Assembly (NCBI RefSeq): GCF_004337985.1
Contig: NW_021940918.1
Span: forward strand, 806,001-870,000
From: Pyricularia pennisetigena
Lineage: Eukaryota > Ascomycota > Sordariomycetes > Magnaporthales > Pyriculariaceae
Direction of reading: 5' to 3'
Length of the DNA stretch: 64,000 nt
In this document: positions 15,255 to 26,446 of the stretch, in pieces
Layout: each line of letters opens with the position of its first letter
Numbering within the stretch: the first letter of the stretch is position 1
Notes under the pieces: model-generated
What the model was told of the DNA's origin: nothing
Seen by the model: only the letters and a program-made list of their open reading frames with translations
Databases searched by the model: none
Program-made: the position numbers and the translations under genes

Positions 15255-17981
15255 TTACAGACATAGCTCGTCATCGCTACTCGGCTCTATCGGGACAGAT
15301 GTCAACCTCCGCCTCTTTCGGTTCGCTGAAACAGAGCTGGAGTCGCTCGGTTCACGCCGTGACTGCTGCCGCATATTCACTCGATCGGCAATTTCTCGTA
15401 AAGGTAGCCCTATTGTCGTCCTCCGTCGCTTTGCCGGGTTCTCGTAATCATTGAAAATGTTTGGCTGCGGGTTATTAATGCCCCGGCTGCTGCTTCTTGA
15501 TGGTGAGACGCGCGGCTCCTGGGCCGGGGTTTTTGCCCCAAGTCCGCACCTCTGCTCATGATTGGTACCTATTTTACGGCCTGCAGCTGACTTGGAACGT
15601 AATGTTCTAGTCATACAGTCATGCTTCGGTGTTTCCGCCTCATTTGTCCCTAACATGGCCTTCCTTGGTTGTCCATCTGCCAAACATGCCCCGGCAGGGA
15701 TGACTTGGGCGACAGAGGTGACGGGCAGCGAAACTTTCTGCTTGCCCACGACTCGCTCGATACTGTGTGGTCGAGCTTGTCTGTTCCTCTGCTCACTGTC
15801 AGGTTCACGTGTCGCGATGCCACTAATGCGAACCTGGCGTCTCGATGACGGCGATGACGGCTTCTGGGATGCCGTTGGCGGACTAGCAATAACCCATTCA
15901 CTTATACCTTCTTCCCAGCGGTACCCGGTGAACATATTGGTGGGTAATGCTGAGTCGATTCGTTTCGTCGTTTCCGTCCATCGATGAGCCTCATCGATCG
16001 CCTCTGAAGCACGCGATGAGTCCAGTGCTTCTGCGAACGCGAGGTCGCGCAAGTCGTTCGTCCTCGCCGCCAGAGAGAAGGCAACATCTGCTTCCAGTGA
16101 CTGAAATATTCCTCCATCAAATCCAAGGCCCTGCACCCGTCTGCAAAGCTGATTCAGATATTTTGATGCTGGTGTCGTTGAGCCCCTTCCGCAGCACTGG
16201 GCAATGGAGCCGACGAGTGCTACCGCCATATCATAATGCTTTGCCGTTTCTTGGCTGGTTCTGGGCTCTTGCCACAGTTTTCGGAGCTGGAACTCCACTC
16301 CTTCATCGTCAGGTTGTTCTTCCTCGTCTGAGTCGCCATATCCGCAGAGGTACAAAGCCAATAGTAGTAAGAAAATGCAACTCCTTTGCCTGATGCCCCG
16401 TTTCGTCCTCAAGCTAGCGATGCAGCAATAAAAAATGACTCTGATCCGTTCTCGGACAGCGGATATCCTATTTTGTGTTGTAGAGTTGAACTCTAAAGAA
16501 ACTGCTTCTTTTCCAATGACCATGATTGTTGCTAGTGGTGATATAGCAGCAACTAGAGCTTTCTGCGATGAATATGCGAGCTCGACTGCCATCTTTTTGG
16601 TAGAAGAGTCACCCGTTGCCAGAGGCTTGCGGATAATATTCTGGCAAATGATGCTTATTGTCGTAGTTGCAAAGGCGATAGTTCTTTGACATGCCGTCTT
16701 GCGGCATAACACACGAACTGCCATCGACCAGACGGGCCTCCAACAATCTGACAAGACCCAGTCGTGCGGCAGCCTTTCGTTTTGTAAAAGTCTAGAGATG
16801 GCCTCAAGGGCGACCCGTTCTCTCTTGGCAGCATCGCCGTATTCAACCATAAGCCTCATCGGCTCCATAGCGCGATCCTCTCCAAAGTTGGTAATCTGTG
16901 CAGATGGTTTCGGGTACTTGACATCCGTGACGGATGCCATGATTAGATCAGCTTCTGCATTAGCCTTGCAGTACATGCATATAGAGACGATGATTCCAAC
17001 AAAATCCACATCCAGCAAGCCATCGCGGATGGCGTCCACCATGATCTGTACGGCATGCGCTCTTGCCACAGTTCTTAGATGCTTGTAGCCTTCACAGGCG
17101 CCGAGGCTCTCCAGTTCGCTGTAAATCCCAAAAGAGACCTCGGACGGGTTGAATGCCGCTTTCTCGCCCCTGGCCTCGGCATCCTCCCTTTCCCATTGCT
17201 GTCGTCCAGATATGTAAGCAGGTAGCTTCCGTAAACACATGCTGAACAGGGATTTTTTCGACACAGCGTAGTCTGCAGGCTCTGCCGTGGCCCGTAATAT
17301 AGCCTCAAAAGATCGATTTATCGAGTCCAATATGTTGAAAGCAGCTTCTGACATCCTAGGTCGTAACTTTGCTAGTTCAGCAGTTGTGCCTGGTCGCGTA
17401 GAGGTATAAACTCTTCCTTTGGAGTAAACCTGCGTTGACCGTGGCCTGCCCCTCTTGACGGCAGGCTCTAGCCCTGATGGCAACGCCACTGGTGAAGATA
17501 ACTGGTGACTCCGTATCTTAACCGCGATCGGTGTAGGCATAGCAGTTTCTGAACAAGCAAAGGCCTCGCTAGTGGCGGCTTTTGAGGACAAGCAAGGTGC
17601 TGGCGCCTTCTTGATTTTTCTGGACTGTGCCGGGTGTTGCTTTGAAGCCTTGGACGAGTATGTGAATTTGGGTTTGGCCCTTCCGAGACCCATCCGCGGT
17701 TCTGCTCCTCGGAAGAAGGTGCTCTCGGCACCGGCCAAGTCGTGAGCCCGGCATCCCGTCGCTTCACTAGAAGGCCGGGCCAGTTCCCTTTGTAAAGCTG
17801 ATATACTAGATATCAACGGTCGAAGCAACCGATGGCATCTTGTCGCGGTCCATTGATTAAACTCCAAGGATCCACGAAATTCAGGCATGCTAGTGCGACT
17901 TTGTCGTGACATTGAAACCATGGTTTCCGGGACTCCCAGATCCGCCGTAGACTGGTGAGATAGCTCGATTTTCATGTCCAT
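15255..17981 (-). CDS. Orphan 908-residue protein, function unknown
   Basis: A single uninterrupted 908-codon frame, far longer than chance allows, so I take it as a real gene, but I do not recognise a family. The N-terminal 200 residues are Ser/Arg/Lys/Pro-rich and probably disordered. Residues of roughly 210-690 look folded and helical, with stretches such as AAFNILDSINRSFEAIL and YKHLRTVARAHAVQIMVDAI that resemble alpha-helical repeats. A short hydrophobic stretch (CIFLLLLALYLCGYG) is followed by an acidic patch (DSDEEEQPDDEG). The C-terminal 200 residues are again basic and Ser-rich with nuclear-localisation-like clusters (AKRRRTT, NRKRRRL) and end in an acidic DDELCL. I infer a nuclear protein, perhaps chromatin- or chromosome-associated, but this rests only on composition. 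It is divergently arranged with the CLU gene across a 1.4-kb spacer. Hidden introns cannot be excluded. Confidence 0.7.
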   Translation of the reverse strand: MDMKIELSHQSTADLGVPETMVSMSRQSRTSMPEFRGSLEFNQWTATRCHRLLRPLISSISALQRELARPSSEATGCRAHDLAGAESTFFRGAEPRMGLGRAKPKFTYSSKASKQHPAQSRKIKKAPAPCLSSKAATSEAFACSETAMPTPIAVKIRSHQLSSPVALPSGLEPAVKRGRPRSTQVYSKGRVYTSTRPGTTAELAKLRPRMSEAAFNILDSINRSFEAILRATAEPADYAVSKKSLFSMCLRKLPAYISGRQQWEREDAEARGEKAAFNPSEVSFGIYSELESLGACEGYKHLRTVARAHAVQIMVDAIRDGLLDVDFVGIIVSICMYCKANAEADLIMASVTDVKYPKPSAQITNFGEDRAMEPMRLMVEYGDAAKRERVALEAISRLLQNERLPHDWVLSDCWRPVWSMAVRVLCRKTACQRTIAFATTTISIICQNIIRKPLATGDSSTKKMAVELAYSSQKALVAAISPLATIMVIGKEAVSLEFNSTTQNRISAVRERIRVIFYCCIASLRTKRGIRQRSCIFLLLLALYLCGYGDSDEEEQPDDEGVEFQLRKLWQEPRTSQETAKHYDMAVALVGSIAQCCGRGSTTPASKYLNQLCRRVQGLGFDGGIFQSLEADVAFSLAARTNDLRDLAFAEALDSSRASEAIDEAHRWTETTKRIDSALPTNMFTGYRWEEGISEWVIASPPTASQKPSSPSSRRQVRISGIATREPDSEQRNRQARPHSIERVVGKQKVSLPVTSVAQVIPAGACLADGQPRKAMLGTNEAETPKHDCMTRTLRSKSAAGRKIGTNHEQRCGLGAKTPAQEPRVSPSRSSSRGINNPQPNIFNDYENPAKRRRTTIGLPLREIADRVNMRQQSRREPSDSSSVSANRKRRRLTSVPIEPSSDDELCL

Positions 17982-19375
17982 TATGGAAGTTGATGATGGT
18001 GCTGATATTCAATAATGTTTGAGAGACGCGGTCGAAGCTATGGATGTGTCAATCAACGATATTGCCTGAAGTCCGTATGAAGCCTGTTAAACATTCATTT
18101 CTTTTTGATAATACGGCCATCAAAAAAGGTGAATCTGCACAGCAATCATGATCAACGCGTGAAATAGCCAAAGTAGTATGAATGTAAAAGATAGCCGGAG
18201 AACTGGAGGAACCCAATCAGACCCAAAAGAACTGCAAGAAGAGTATGTCCAAGGTCATTAAAATTGATGCAACTCTAGTTAGGAATTCTCCCAGAACTCA
18301 AATTGGTATGGATCTGTGGTTTCCGAGCTGTGCCTTCAATAAGGTGAGATCGATCCAATGAGCTGGAACAGAGTAAACATAAACATTGGTTTGTTTACTC
18401 CATTTCCTTTTGTGGCCTGATAAGATAAGAGGTCGATGGAGACAGCTCCTAATTTTTGCGGGGCAAAATTGTGAATTCTATTGGGCGGGGTTCCACGAAG
18501 AGCCATCCGTCCCGACGGACGGATGGAATTTGCAATAGGGGTTTGTCGGTGTGGGTAGTGGTTCGCAACCCATGCGATCAACTCCTTGTCTGGGTGCCAC
18601 CACCATGTCAAAGTATTACCGAATTTAGGCGTCATACTCAAATGTGCATCATGGTTAATGATAAAGAGCCAAAGATTTCAGGGCAAACGAATTTAAGGAG
18701 GTAGACTGTTAAAGTATCGAAAGGAACAAATGTCAGACATGGCTAGTGATTGTGCACAGCACATCTTAGCTGCATTGACTAGACAAATCTTCAGCGGTGG
18801 ACTCGTGCGATTAAATATTTGGAGCTTGCGGGACAGTTTTTTTTTTTTTTTTTTTTGCTGCGGATTCGGTGCGGGACTCGAGCTCAAATGGATGTAATAA
18901 AAAAAAAGTCGATGACAGCAAGTCACTAACAGCCAGTACCGTCCCTCATAACTGAACCCAGCGGGTATTTCCGGCAAGTGATCCCTGCCCTATACGTCGC
19001 GTGCCCAGTGGATTTACGCGATTGCAATGCAGAGAGGAGAGAGGCTAAGAAAAATTTCATGACTCCAAACTTTTCTTCTCAACATCTCCTGCAGTGGCCG
19101 TTTTTTTTTTCTTTAGGTGTTCAAAAACGGGATTAATTCTTTGCATTTGAGGGTTTCATCCTTCTGTCTAGACACTCAATTCTATTCTGAACCCTTCTGC
19201 AGCTACTTGCCACTTTTGGCGTTCTTTTTAGAGCTTCTAAATTACCTTACCTACTACCTTTTTTTTTTCCCACCCCCATCCGCCCTACCAGGAAAGAAAA
19301 AAAACTTTCTTTACCAGCAACGCACTTTCCTTGACGGTCTTTGTGCCGGGCTATACCCTTCAAATAATCTTCAAC
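17982..19375. promoter_or_regulatory. Divergent intergenic region between orphan gene and CLU
   Basis: Shared upstream region of two divergently transcribed genes. It contains a perfect 10-bp inverted repeat with a 4-base loop (18503-18526), a reversed CCAAT/GC-box-like element (ATTGGGCGGGG near 18480-18490), a T20 tract (18837-18856) and a pyrimidine-rich CLU leader (about 19080-19290). No protein gene is seen inside it. Confidence 0.5.
18503..18526. repeat. Perfect 10-bp inverted repeat (hairpin)
   Basis: Arms CCATCCGTCC and GGACGGATGG separated by CGAC. An outer imperfectly spaced pair, CTATTG (18478-18483) and CAATAG (18533-18538), brackets it. It could be a dimeric transcription-factor site or a cruciform. 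No T run follows, and it lies in a promoter, so I do not call it a terminator. Confidence 0.8.
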
Positions 19376-22300
19376 ATGGCTGAAAAGACGAGCGGTGCTG
19401 CTGCACCTAACGGAGGTATGCCTACCAACCTCGAAACGGATTGAGAAGGAGGGTGACCGGTTGCCTGTATTGGATCAGGACTAACGATGACGCCTTTACC
19501 AGCTGCTGATGCGCCCAAGTCGACCCCCGAGCAGGCACAGGATGTGGCTAATGTTCCCGTCACCGACGAAAATGGCGAGCAGATTCCAGAGGGTATGCTT
19601 GAAGCCAGCAAATATAACTTCTTGGCCCCTGAATTTGCTGTGGATACTAACTTTGCATTGTACCATAGACACTGTTCTGTCTCTGACCATAGTTCTCCCT
19701 CAAAACTCCGAGAAGATACCCATTGCTGTCTCCCCCCACGAGCAGGTCCATGAAGTCAGACAGTCCATTATTGAGATGCCCAACGCCTTGCAATACTCGT
19801 GCTTTCACCTGGAACACAAGGGCGAGCGCATCAACGACTTTGCTCAAATATCCGAGATCAAGGACATTGCAGATGGTGATGAGATTCATCTTGTCGAGGA
19901 CCCCTACACCGAGAAGGAGGCGCGGATTCACTTGATTAGGGTTCGTGAGTTGATCGGCGCCGCCGGAGACCGGACTGATTCTGTCCAAGGCATCCTCCCA
20001 GGCCTCTCGGTATATGACACTGTTGCCGCCGAAGCTCGCAATGCCGCTGCGGTAGGAGAATACGACTTCAATGCTCGGCCGAACGTCAAGGCCCTTCTAC
20101 CAAAGGAGAACGACCCTCAGCCCAAGACTGTCAAGGCCATCCAGGTTTCTCCATGGAACCCTCCGCCAGCACACTTTAGGCAGAAGGGTCATTTGCTGTA
20201 CCTCATCATCACGACCAACGAAGGCGAGCAGTTCCAAATCACGGGGCATGTTGGTGGATTCTTCGTCAACAAATCTTCAAACAGCAAATTCGACCCGTTA
20301 CCCCGTGCAGGTCCTAAGGGGTACGCTGCACACTCGCTCCTGACCCTGATAGAGCAACTCTCGCCCTCTTTCTCCAAGGCCTTTGCCGAGCTTCAGGAGT
20401 ACACCAACCAAAGGGAACCCCTTTCCACATTCCAGATCACAAACGCCATCCCTGCTGCTCCTTGGCTGGTTCCGTCTGCCAACTCACCTGCCTGCACACA
20501 TACACCTGATATTACCAGAACTCAGGAGTCCTTCCTCGTCTCTGGTGTAGAGAACACCGACACCTTGAGGGATTGGAATGAAGAGTTCCAGTCCGCAAAA
20601 GAGCTGCCCAAAGATGGTGTGCAGGACCGTGTCTTCAGGGAACGCTTGATCTCCAAGTTGTTCGCTGACTACAACGACGCTGCTGCTCGGGGCGCCGTGC
20701 TCGTTGCTCGTGGCGAGGTTGCGCCCCTGAACCCGACCGAGGGCAAGGACGCGCAAATCTTTGTTTACAACAACGTCTTCTTCTCATTCGGCGCTGACGG
20801 TGTCGGTACATTCACGTCTGAGGGTGGCGATGAAGCAGCGCGGGTCGCTACCGCCAAGGATGTTTCTGGTGTCAAATTAGTGAACCAGCTGGACATCGAT
20901 GGCCTTTACACCCCCGGAACCGTGGTCGTCGACTACCTCGGAAAGCGCATTGTCGGCCAGAGCATCGTTCCCGGCATCTTCAAGCAGAGAGAGCCCGGAG
21001 AGAACCAGATCGACTACGGCGCAGTTGACGGCAAGGACGTTGTCGCAACCGATGAGCGGTTTGTTCCTCAGTTCCAGAAGCTTTCAAAGGCACTGAAGGT
21101 GAAGCCGCATGCCGTCTGGGATAAGGAGGGCAAGCGCCATGACCTTGAGGGATCCGTTGAGACAAAGGGTCTTGTCGGAACCGATGGCCGCAAGTACGTC
21201 CTGGACCTCTACCGCATCACGCCGCTGGATGTGTCATGGCAGGAGGAGGTTGAGGCAGACTCGGACGGCCCTGAATACCCCCATCGTATGACAGTGCTGC
21301 GCCCCGAGCTGGTTGAGCTTTTCGTGAGACAAAAGATGCGGGAGTGGGTCTCTTCAGAGGTGGCCAAGCGTGGTCAGGCTAAGAAGGAGCAAGATGCGGT
21401 GGAGGAGAAGAAGGAGGCCAAGGCTGAGTCCGAAGAGGATAGCGACAGCAGCAGTGAGGAGGAGAGTAGCAGTGACGAAAGCAGCAGCGAGGAGAGCAGC
21501 AGTGACGAGGATGAGGAAGAGGAGAAGAAGCCGAAGAAGAAGCCAGTGCAGAAGAAGGCGGTGAAGAAGCAGGAGGTGAAGGATGAGAAGAAGGATGAGA
21601 AGAAGGATGAGAAGGAGGCAAACAGCGATAGGATCGATGTTTCCGACTTCTCATTCACCCTCAACCCCGACGTCTTCAGTGGACAGGTCCCCCAGACCGA
21701 TGCCGAGAAGAAGGCCATGGCCGCTGATGAGAAGGACGTCCGTGACGCCTGCGAGTACCTGCGCAAGACTGCCATTCCAGATCTTCTCAACGACCTTAAG
21801 GAGTCTGAGATCAGCTTCCCTATGGATGGCCAGTCTCTCAGCCGACTGCTTCACAAGCGTGGTATCAACCTGAGGTACCTGGGCCAGGTTGCCACTGCCA
21901 GCGATGGGCCTCGTCTGCAGTGCCTGAAGGAGGTCAGCGTTCGCGAGATGATCGCAAGAGGTTTCAAGCACGTTGCCGCCAAGCACCTGCGCTACCTGCC
22001 TCTTCCCCTCACTTCATCGTGCATCTCGCATCTCCTGAACTGCCTGCTTGGCACCGCATTCAACCCCAAGCCCACAGCTGAGATCGACCCGTCGATCAGG
22101 TCGCTGTATGACGATGCAGACCTGGCTTTCGAGAATGTTACCCCTGAGAGTCTCAGGACCTCGATTCAGGACGAGGTTGCGCGCCGCTTCCGCTACACCC
22201 TTGCTTCGGACTGGTACAACAACCTTCCCCACCTGCACATGTTGCGTGAGGTCTGCCTGAAGCTGGGTATCCAAATGCAGCACAAGGAGTTCGTTTTCAT

Positions 22301-23483
22301 ATCGGATGGTGCTAGCCAGCCCGCGGCCGCCCCGACAACCAACGGAAATGGGAACGCCCCTACCGAGGGCAACAAGAAGAACAAGAAGAAGAAGAAGGCG
22401 GCCAGGGATACCTCTCCCGATTCGGTCACCTCTTCATCGAGCGTTCCGCACACTTTCGTCCCAGACGATATTATTAATGTCGTCCCCATCGTCAAGGACT
22501 CGTCTCCTCGTAGCGTTTTGGCGGAGGAGGCGCTCGAGGCTGGCAGGATCTCGATCCTTCAAAACCAGAGGAAGATTGGCCAGGAGCTTCTCCTGGAGTC
22601 TTTGTCCCTGCACGAGCAGATCTATGGCATTCTTCATCCCGAGGTAGCACGTGTGTACCACTCGCTGGCCATGCTGTACTTCCAGCTGGAGGAGAAGGAT
22701 GCTGCCGTTGAGCTCGCTCGCAAGGCTGTCATCGTGGCCGAACGAACCATCGGTGTGGACTCTCAGGAAACCCTTTTGGACTACCTCAACCTGAGTTTGT
22801 TCCTCTACCAGCTGGGTGACAGCAAGCAAGCTCTTGAGTTCACTAAGCATGCGCTCAACATGTGGAAGATCATCTACGGCCCGGACCACCCCGACATGAT
22901 TACGACCATCAACAACGCTGCCGTTATGCTCCAGCAACTCAAGGAGTACCACGAATCGCGCAGGTGGTTCGAGGAGGCCCTGCGTATCTGCGATGTGGTC
23001 TTCGGCCGGCAGTCGGTCAACAGCGCCACGCTGCTCTTCCAGCTGGCTCAGGCCCTTGCCCTGGATCAGGAGCCCAAGGCTGCCGTGGTTAAAATGAAGG
23101 AAAGCTACAACATCTTCCTGGCCGAGCTCGGACCGGAGGACAAGAACACCAAGGAGGCAGAGGGCTGGTTGGAACAGCTGACGACCAACGCCGTCAGCAT
23201 CGCCAAGCATGCCAAAGACGTGGAGCAGAGGCGGCTGCGGGCCGGCATCCGTTTCACACCCCGGGCTGGGGCTATCGGCTCAACCTCGACCGCAGCGGCC
23301 AAGGCGGCCAAGTCGGAAATTGAGAGACCCGCGGCTGCCTCGTCGATGGATTCTCGCAGCATCGACGAGCTGCTCAAGTTCATCGAGGGCACGGACAAGC
23401 AGAAGAAGCCGGCGGCCAAGAAACGAACTGGTCGTGCCAACCCCAAGCGCAGGGGTGCCGAGCCCGTGAGCACCAAGGCATGA
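19376..23483 (+). CDS. CLU1: Clustered mitochondria protein (CLU1/TIF31, eIF3-associated)
   Basis: Cytosolic protein needed for normal mitochondrial distribution, also found with eIF3 and nuclear-encoded mitochondrial mRNAs in other eukaryotes. Exons 19376-19415, 19503-19592 and 19669-23483; joining them gives MAEKTSGAAAPNGA, then ADAPKSTPEQ, then EQIPEDTVLSLTIVLPQ, all in phase, for about 1314 residues, the usual family length. An N-terminal ubiquitin-like region (LSLTIVLPQNSEKIPIAVS onward) precedes the CLU domain (from about residue 345). A highly charged Glu/Ser/Lys linker (about 615-695) follows, then the eIF3-p135-like region and C-terminal TPR repeats (about 985-1205; for example HPEVARVYHSLAMLYFQLEE and HPDMITTINNAAVMLQQL). 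The C terminus is Lys/Arg-rich. The first acceptor after the second exon is at 19667-19668; a second AG at 19689-19690 would lose frame. Confidence 0.95.
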
Positions 23484-25519
23484 AAATAAAACTCTTCTTG
23501 CTGCCATAGGGATTGCTTAATCAAACTTCATTCAACATCTCGTGCCATCTACTACGAGATAGTAACCCGTTTTTCCATATCTCCTCTCCCAATCTTTTAT
23601 ATGGTATACCGTTTTTATTAACTCCCTCCTGTTTACGGAGAAGGGTTTTTCTGTGTCAAGACGTCTCCATACATCGTCTTTGGCATATTTTTTTTCTCTG
23701 TAATCAAAGTTCACACACATCTCCACTGTACGGTCTCGATATAAACGCTTAAAAAAAAAAAAAAAACTTGGCTGGCTGGCTAGCGGGTGGGGGATAGGCA
23801 AAACATAAAAAGGGTGTGGCTTGTGGTGCATATTGTACGACTAAGAGTTATTAGATGAGTTGGCGGGTCGCAAAAGCATCATACGCAGCATCGGGAAGGG
23901 GGGTTTCGTCTGTTCTGTCAGTATCATGCAATTGCAATGAGAGGTTCGTCATCCAGCATTGGGGGGTTTTGTTTTATCAGTTTCATGACTCTTGACCAAG
24001 TTTTTGCTTGGTATTTTGCTGGTGTACTTTGTGCTTGTTTATTGCAACGGCTGCATTGATTGCGAGCCAAGTAAACTTGGAAGGTCATTCAACTTTTGAG
24101 GACGTTAGTAATTAACCAACAGCCTTCAAGTAAAGTTGGCAAAAGGTACCGTACTTTATCCTACATTGTGTTGCAACATGAGGCAACACGTGAGGTGCCT
24201 ATATCCAGCATCCTTGGCGATCACGTTACATCCCCGCTTCGAGTCTTGTCGTTTAACCATTACGTAGCGCACCGGTGCCAAGAAGACCGATGTGGGGTTC
24301 TGACCTTGGGCCGCCGCATTTACCGCAACCCTGGTCTTTCCCATTTTGTACCAGGAAAAAACAGAACACCACCCACAGTCTGTTCAGCCTGTCTTGACAT
24401 GGGGCTTTTAACATAAAGTCAAGTCATTGATTCGACTGGACCGACATCCATGCGGACAGGCAGGATGAGCCAGGCGAACGGCTATCGTACCCCGCTAATG
24501 CTACTTGGCTAGACACACCTACCGAGCTTAGCTCCCAACTAGCTTACTTACCCTTCCTTGCCTTCCTTCTTAACAATGTACCTTTTCCCCTCCACATACA
24601 TACCTTGCCCAACCCCGGACTAATCGGTCTTGGGCAAGGTTCGCCAGCCCCAAAGTACCTTATCTTGGGAAGATAGTCAAAAGGCAAAGCAGCCTTGCCA
24701 ACAAACCACCCAATTGCACCGCCCATCTCCGCCTGCCGTCCCTTCTTTCGTTCTATCCGCATGACTTTTTCAGCTGTATCAAAGAGACACCCTCACTGCT
24801 AGGCTACTGACAGGACTGGCCTTTGTGGCCAAAGTGGCGGCAGACCCGAAGCAAGTTTGACAAGAGGGTTGGCTTGTAGTCCGTCGCCCCCTCTTCTACA
24901 TTGTCGGGGTGTGATCTGTCTCTGTTTGGGACTTTTCTTTAATTATCGCAGCTTCTGTATCTTTTATTTCTTCAATCTGCCTTGTTCGATTTGGGATTTA
25001 TTGTCAATAGCAAAACCCGACAAAACCTGCAATATCCTACAATAATCATAAGGAGAACGAATAGCACACCGGTTCAGCGAACGCCACCCACGCGACTTCC
25101 CTTCGACTCATTCGACTCAAGTCACACTACCAAAACCCCTCTCTCCAGACAGAAAAGGGTGTTGCTTACCTATTTATTTTTCTGCCGACCTTGCAGTTGA
25201 TCCGCCATTCCATCCTTCCTCGCTTTGTTATTTTTTGTCGGGTTGGATTCACCTTTTGTTTTGAAAAATCCCCCCGTCTGCCGCTCTGTGCCCACCCAAG
25301 AAACTCCGCTTTCGCTCCCAAGCAAACGTTATGAAGGTCGAACCGCGCACCCAGTTCAAAAACAACCACGACCTCCTTAGCTACCGCGCCGATCATCACG
25401 ACCCCCACACATCAAATCTCCAGCAGCCCGGCCAGCCCACCGAGGACAAGCACGTTCCACTGCAGGTGTCGTTACGGGGTTTCGAAGTTGAGCCCGCAGC
25501 GGCGCTCAAAATAAACATC
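23484..25519. other. Intergenic region and Yippee gene leader
   Basis: No gene supported. It holds the CLU 3' flank with an A16 tract (23751-23766) and, nearer the right end, pyrimidine-rich leader sequence. An ATG at 25331 opens a frame continuous with the Yippee gene, which would add 63 residues to it. Confidence 0.5.
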
Positions 25520-25918
25520 ATGGGTCTCGCGTACAACACGTATCTGAACAGCAATAAGATATATGGCTGCAAGAACTGCAAGGCTCACCTCTCTAACCAC
25601 GAGGACATAATCAGTCGGGTTCGTTTTATCTCTTTTGTTGAAGGCATTCTTTTGTTCAAGACTGACACATGCTTCGTCATACAGAACTTCCGCGGTCAAC
25701 ATGGCAAGGCTTACCTCTTCAGCATGGTGGTCAATGTCGAGACGGGCGAGCCCAACGAGCGCAACATGACAACCGGTCGCCACATTGTCAGGGACATAAT
25801 TTGCAAACAGTGCAAGGAGATCGTCGGGTGGAAGTATGACAAGGCCTACGAGGCTACGGAGAAGTACAAAGAGGGCAAGTTTATACTTGAGGCCGAGCTG
25901 CTGTGCAGTGTATCCTGA
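25520..25918 (+). CDS. Yippee/Moh1-like zinc-binding protein
   Basis: Small zinc-ribbon protein of the Yippee family; fungal relatives (Moh1) belong to or accompany GID/CTLH ubiquitin ligase biology. Exons 25520-25618 and 25685-25918 give 110 residues, the normal family size. The two zinc-binding pairs are visible as CKNC (in IYGCKNCKAHL) and CKQC (in DIICKQCKEIVGWKYD), with the conserved middle NFRGQHGKAYLF restored by splicing. The 66-bp intron has the less usual donor GTTCGT, is a multiple of three and contains no stop, so retaining it would insert 22 residues between the zinc halves. I chose the ATG at 25520 because the protein then begins MGLAYNTYLNSNKIYGC like its relatives and has an A at -3. 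A start at 25331 remains possible. Confidence 0.9.
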   Translation: MGLAYNTYLNSNKIYGCKNCKAHLSNHEDIISRVRFISFVEGILLFKTDTCFVIQNFRGQHGKAYLFSMVVNVETGEPNERNMTTGRHIVRDIICKQCKEIVGWKYDKAYEATEKYKEGKFILEAELLCSVS

Positions 25919-26446
25919 GCGCCACGGGATGATATGTTGGGAGAGGTATGTCTGTGTGTAGTACACCACTGCGAAGCAGTATGTTTCTGTTTATACGGGC
26001 GAGCAGTCCGCCATGGTAAGACTTGCCTGTCACACCGTTTGGTGCGCTCACCTAAGTCACTGCGATAAGATACGAGGACGTCAAGAGGTGTGCTCATTTT
26101 GTCATATCTCTCTCTAATTTCCCTTGCACGCACAGATTACCAATATGATGCCCTTTTTTCTTCTTCTTCTCTTCCACTACTCCCAGTCGGGAAGACGGTC
26201 CTCTTTTTGTTTTCCCTCTAGTATTTCATTTGCGAAAGTTTTCCGCACAAGGCGTCAGAACATCTTTATATGGGTTGCGGTGGGGTTCGCTCTTGGTTCA
26301 TAGGAATACAGTACGGTGATGAATCATACACTATCAACCCAAATACAATTTTCACAACCAATTATCACAATGTGATATATCAAGAGACGTCGGACCATGC
26401 GGTTACTGCCCGCAACCGCAAAAATTCTTGGTGTCTCGGGAATACA
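25919..26446. other. 3' flank between convergent genes
   Basis: No gene seen. Short region where the Yippee and dehydratase transcripts converge, with T/C-rich sequence near 26150-26225. Confidence 0.5.

Noticed and set aside
19689..19690. Second AG acceptor for CLU intron 2
   Set aside because: Using it loses the reading frame and the conserved DTVLSLTIVLP segment; the acceptor at 19667-19668 keeps both.
21374..21790. 138-codon Ser/Phe-rich frame opposite CLU
   Set aside because: It is the mirror of the Glu/Lys-rich CLU linker; the CLU frame explains the sequence.
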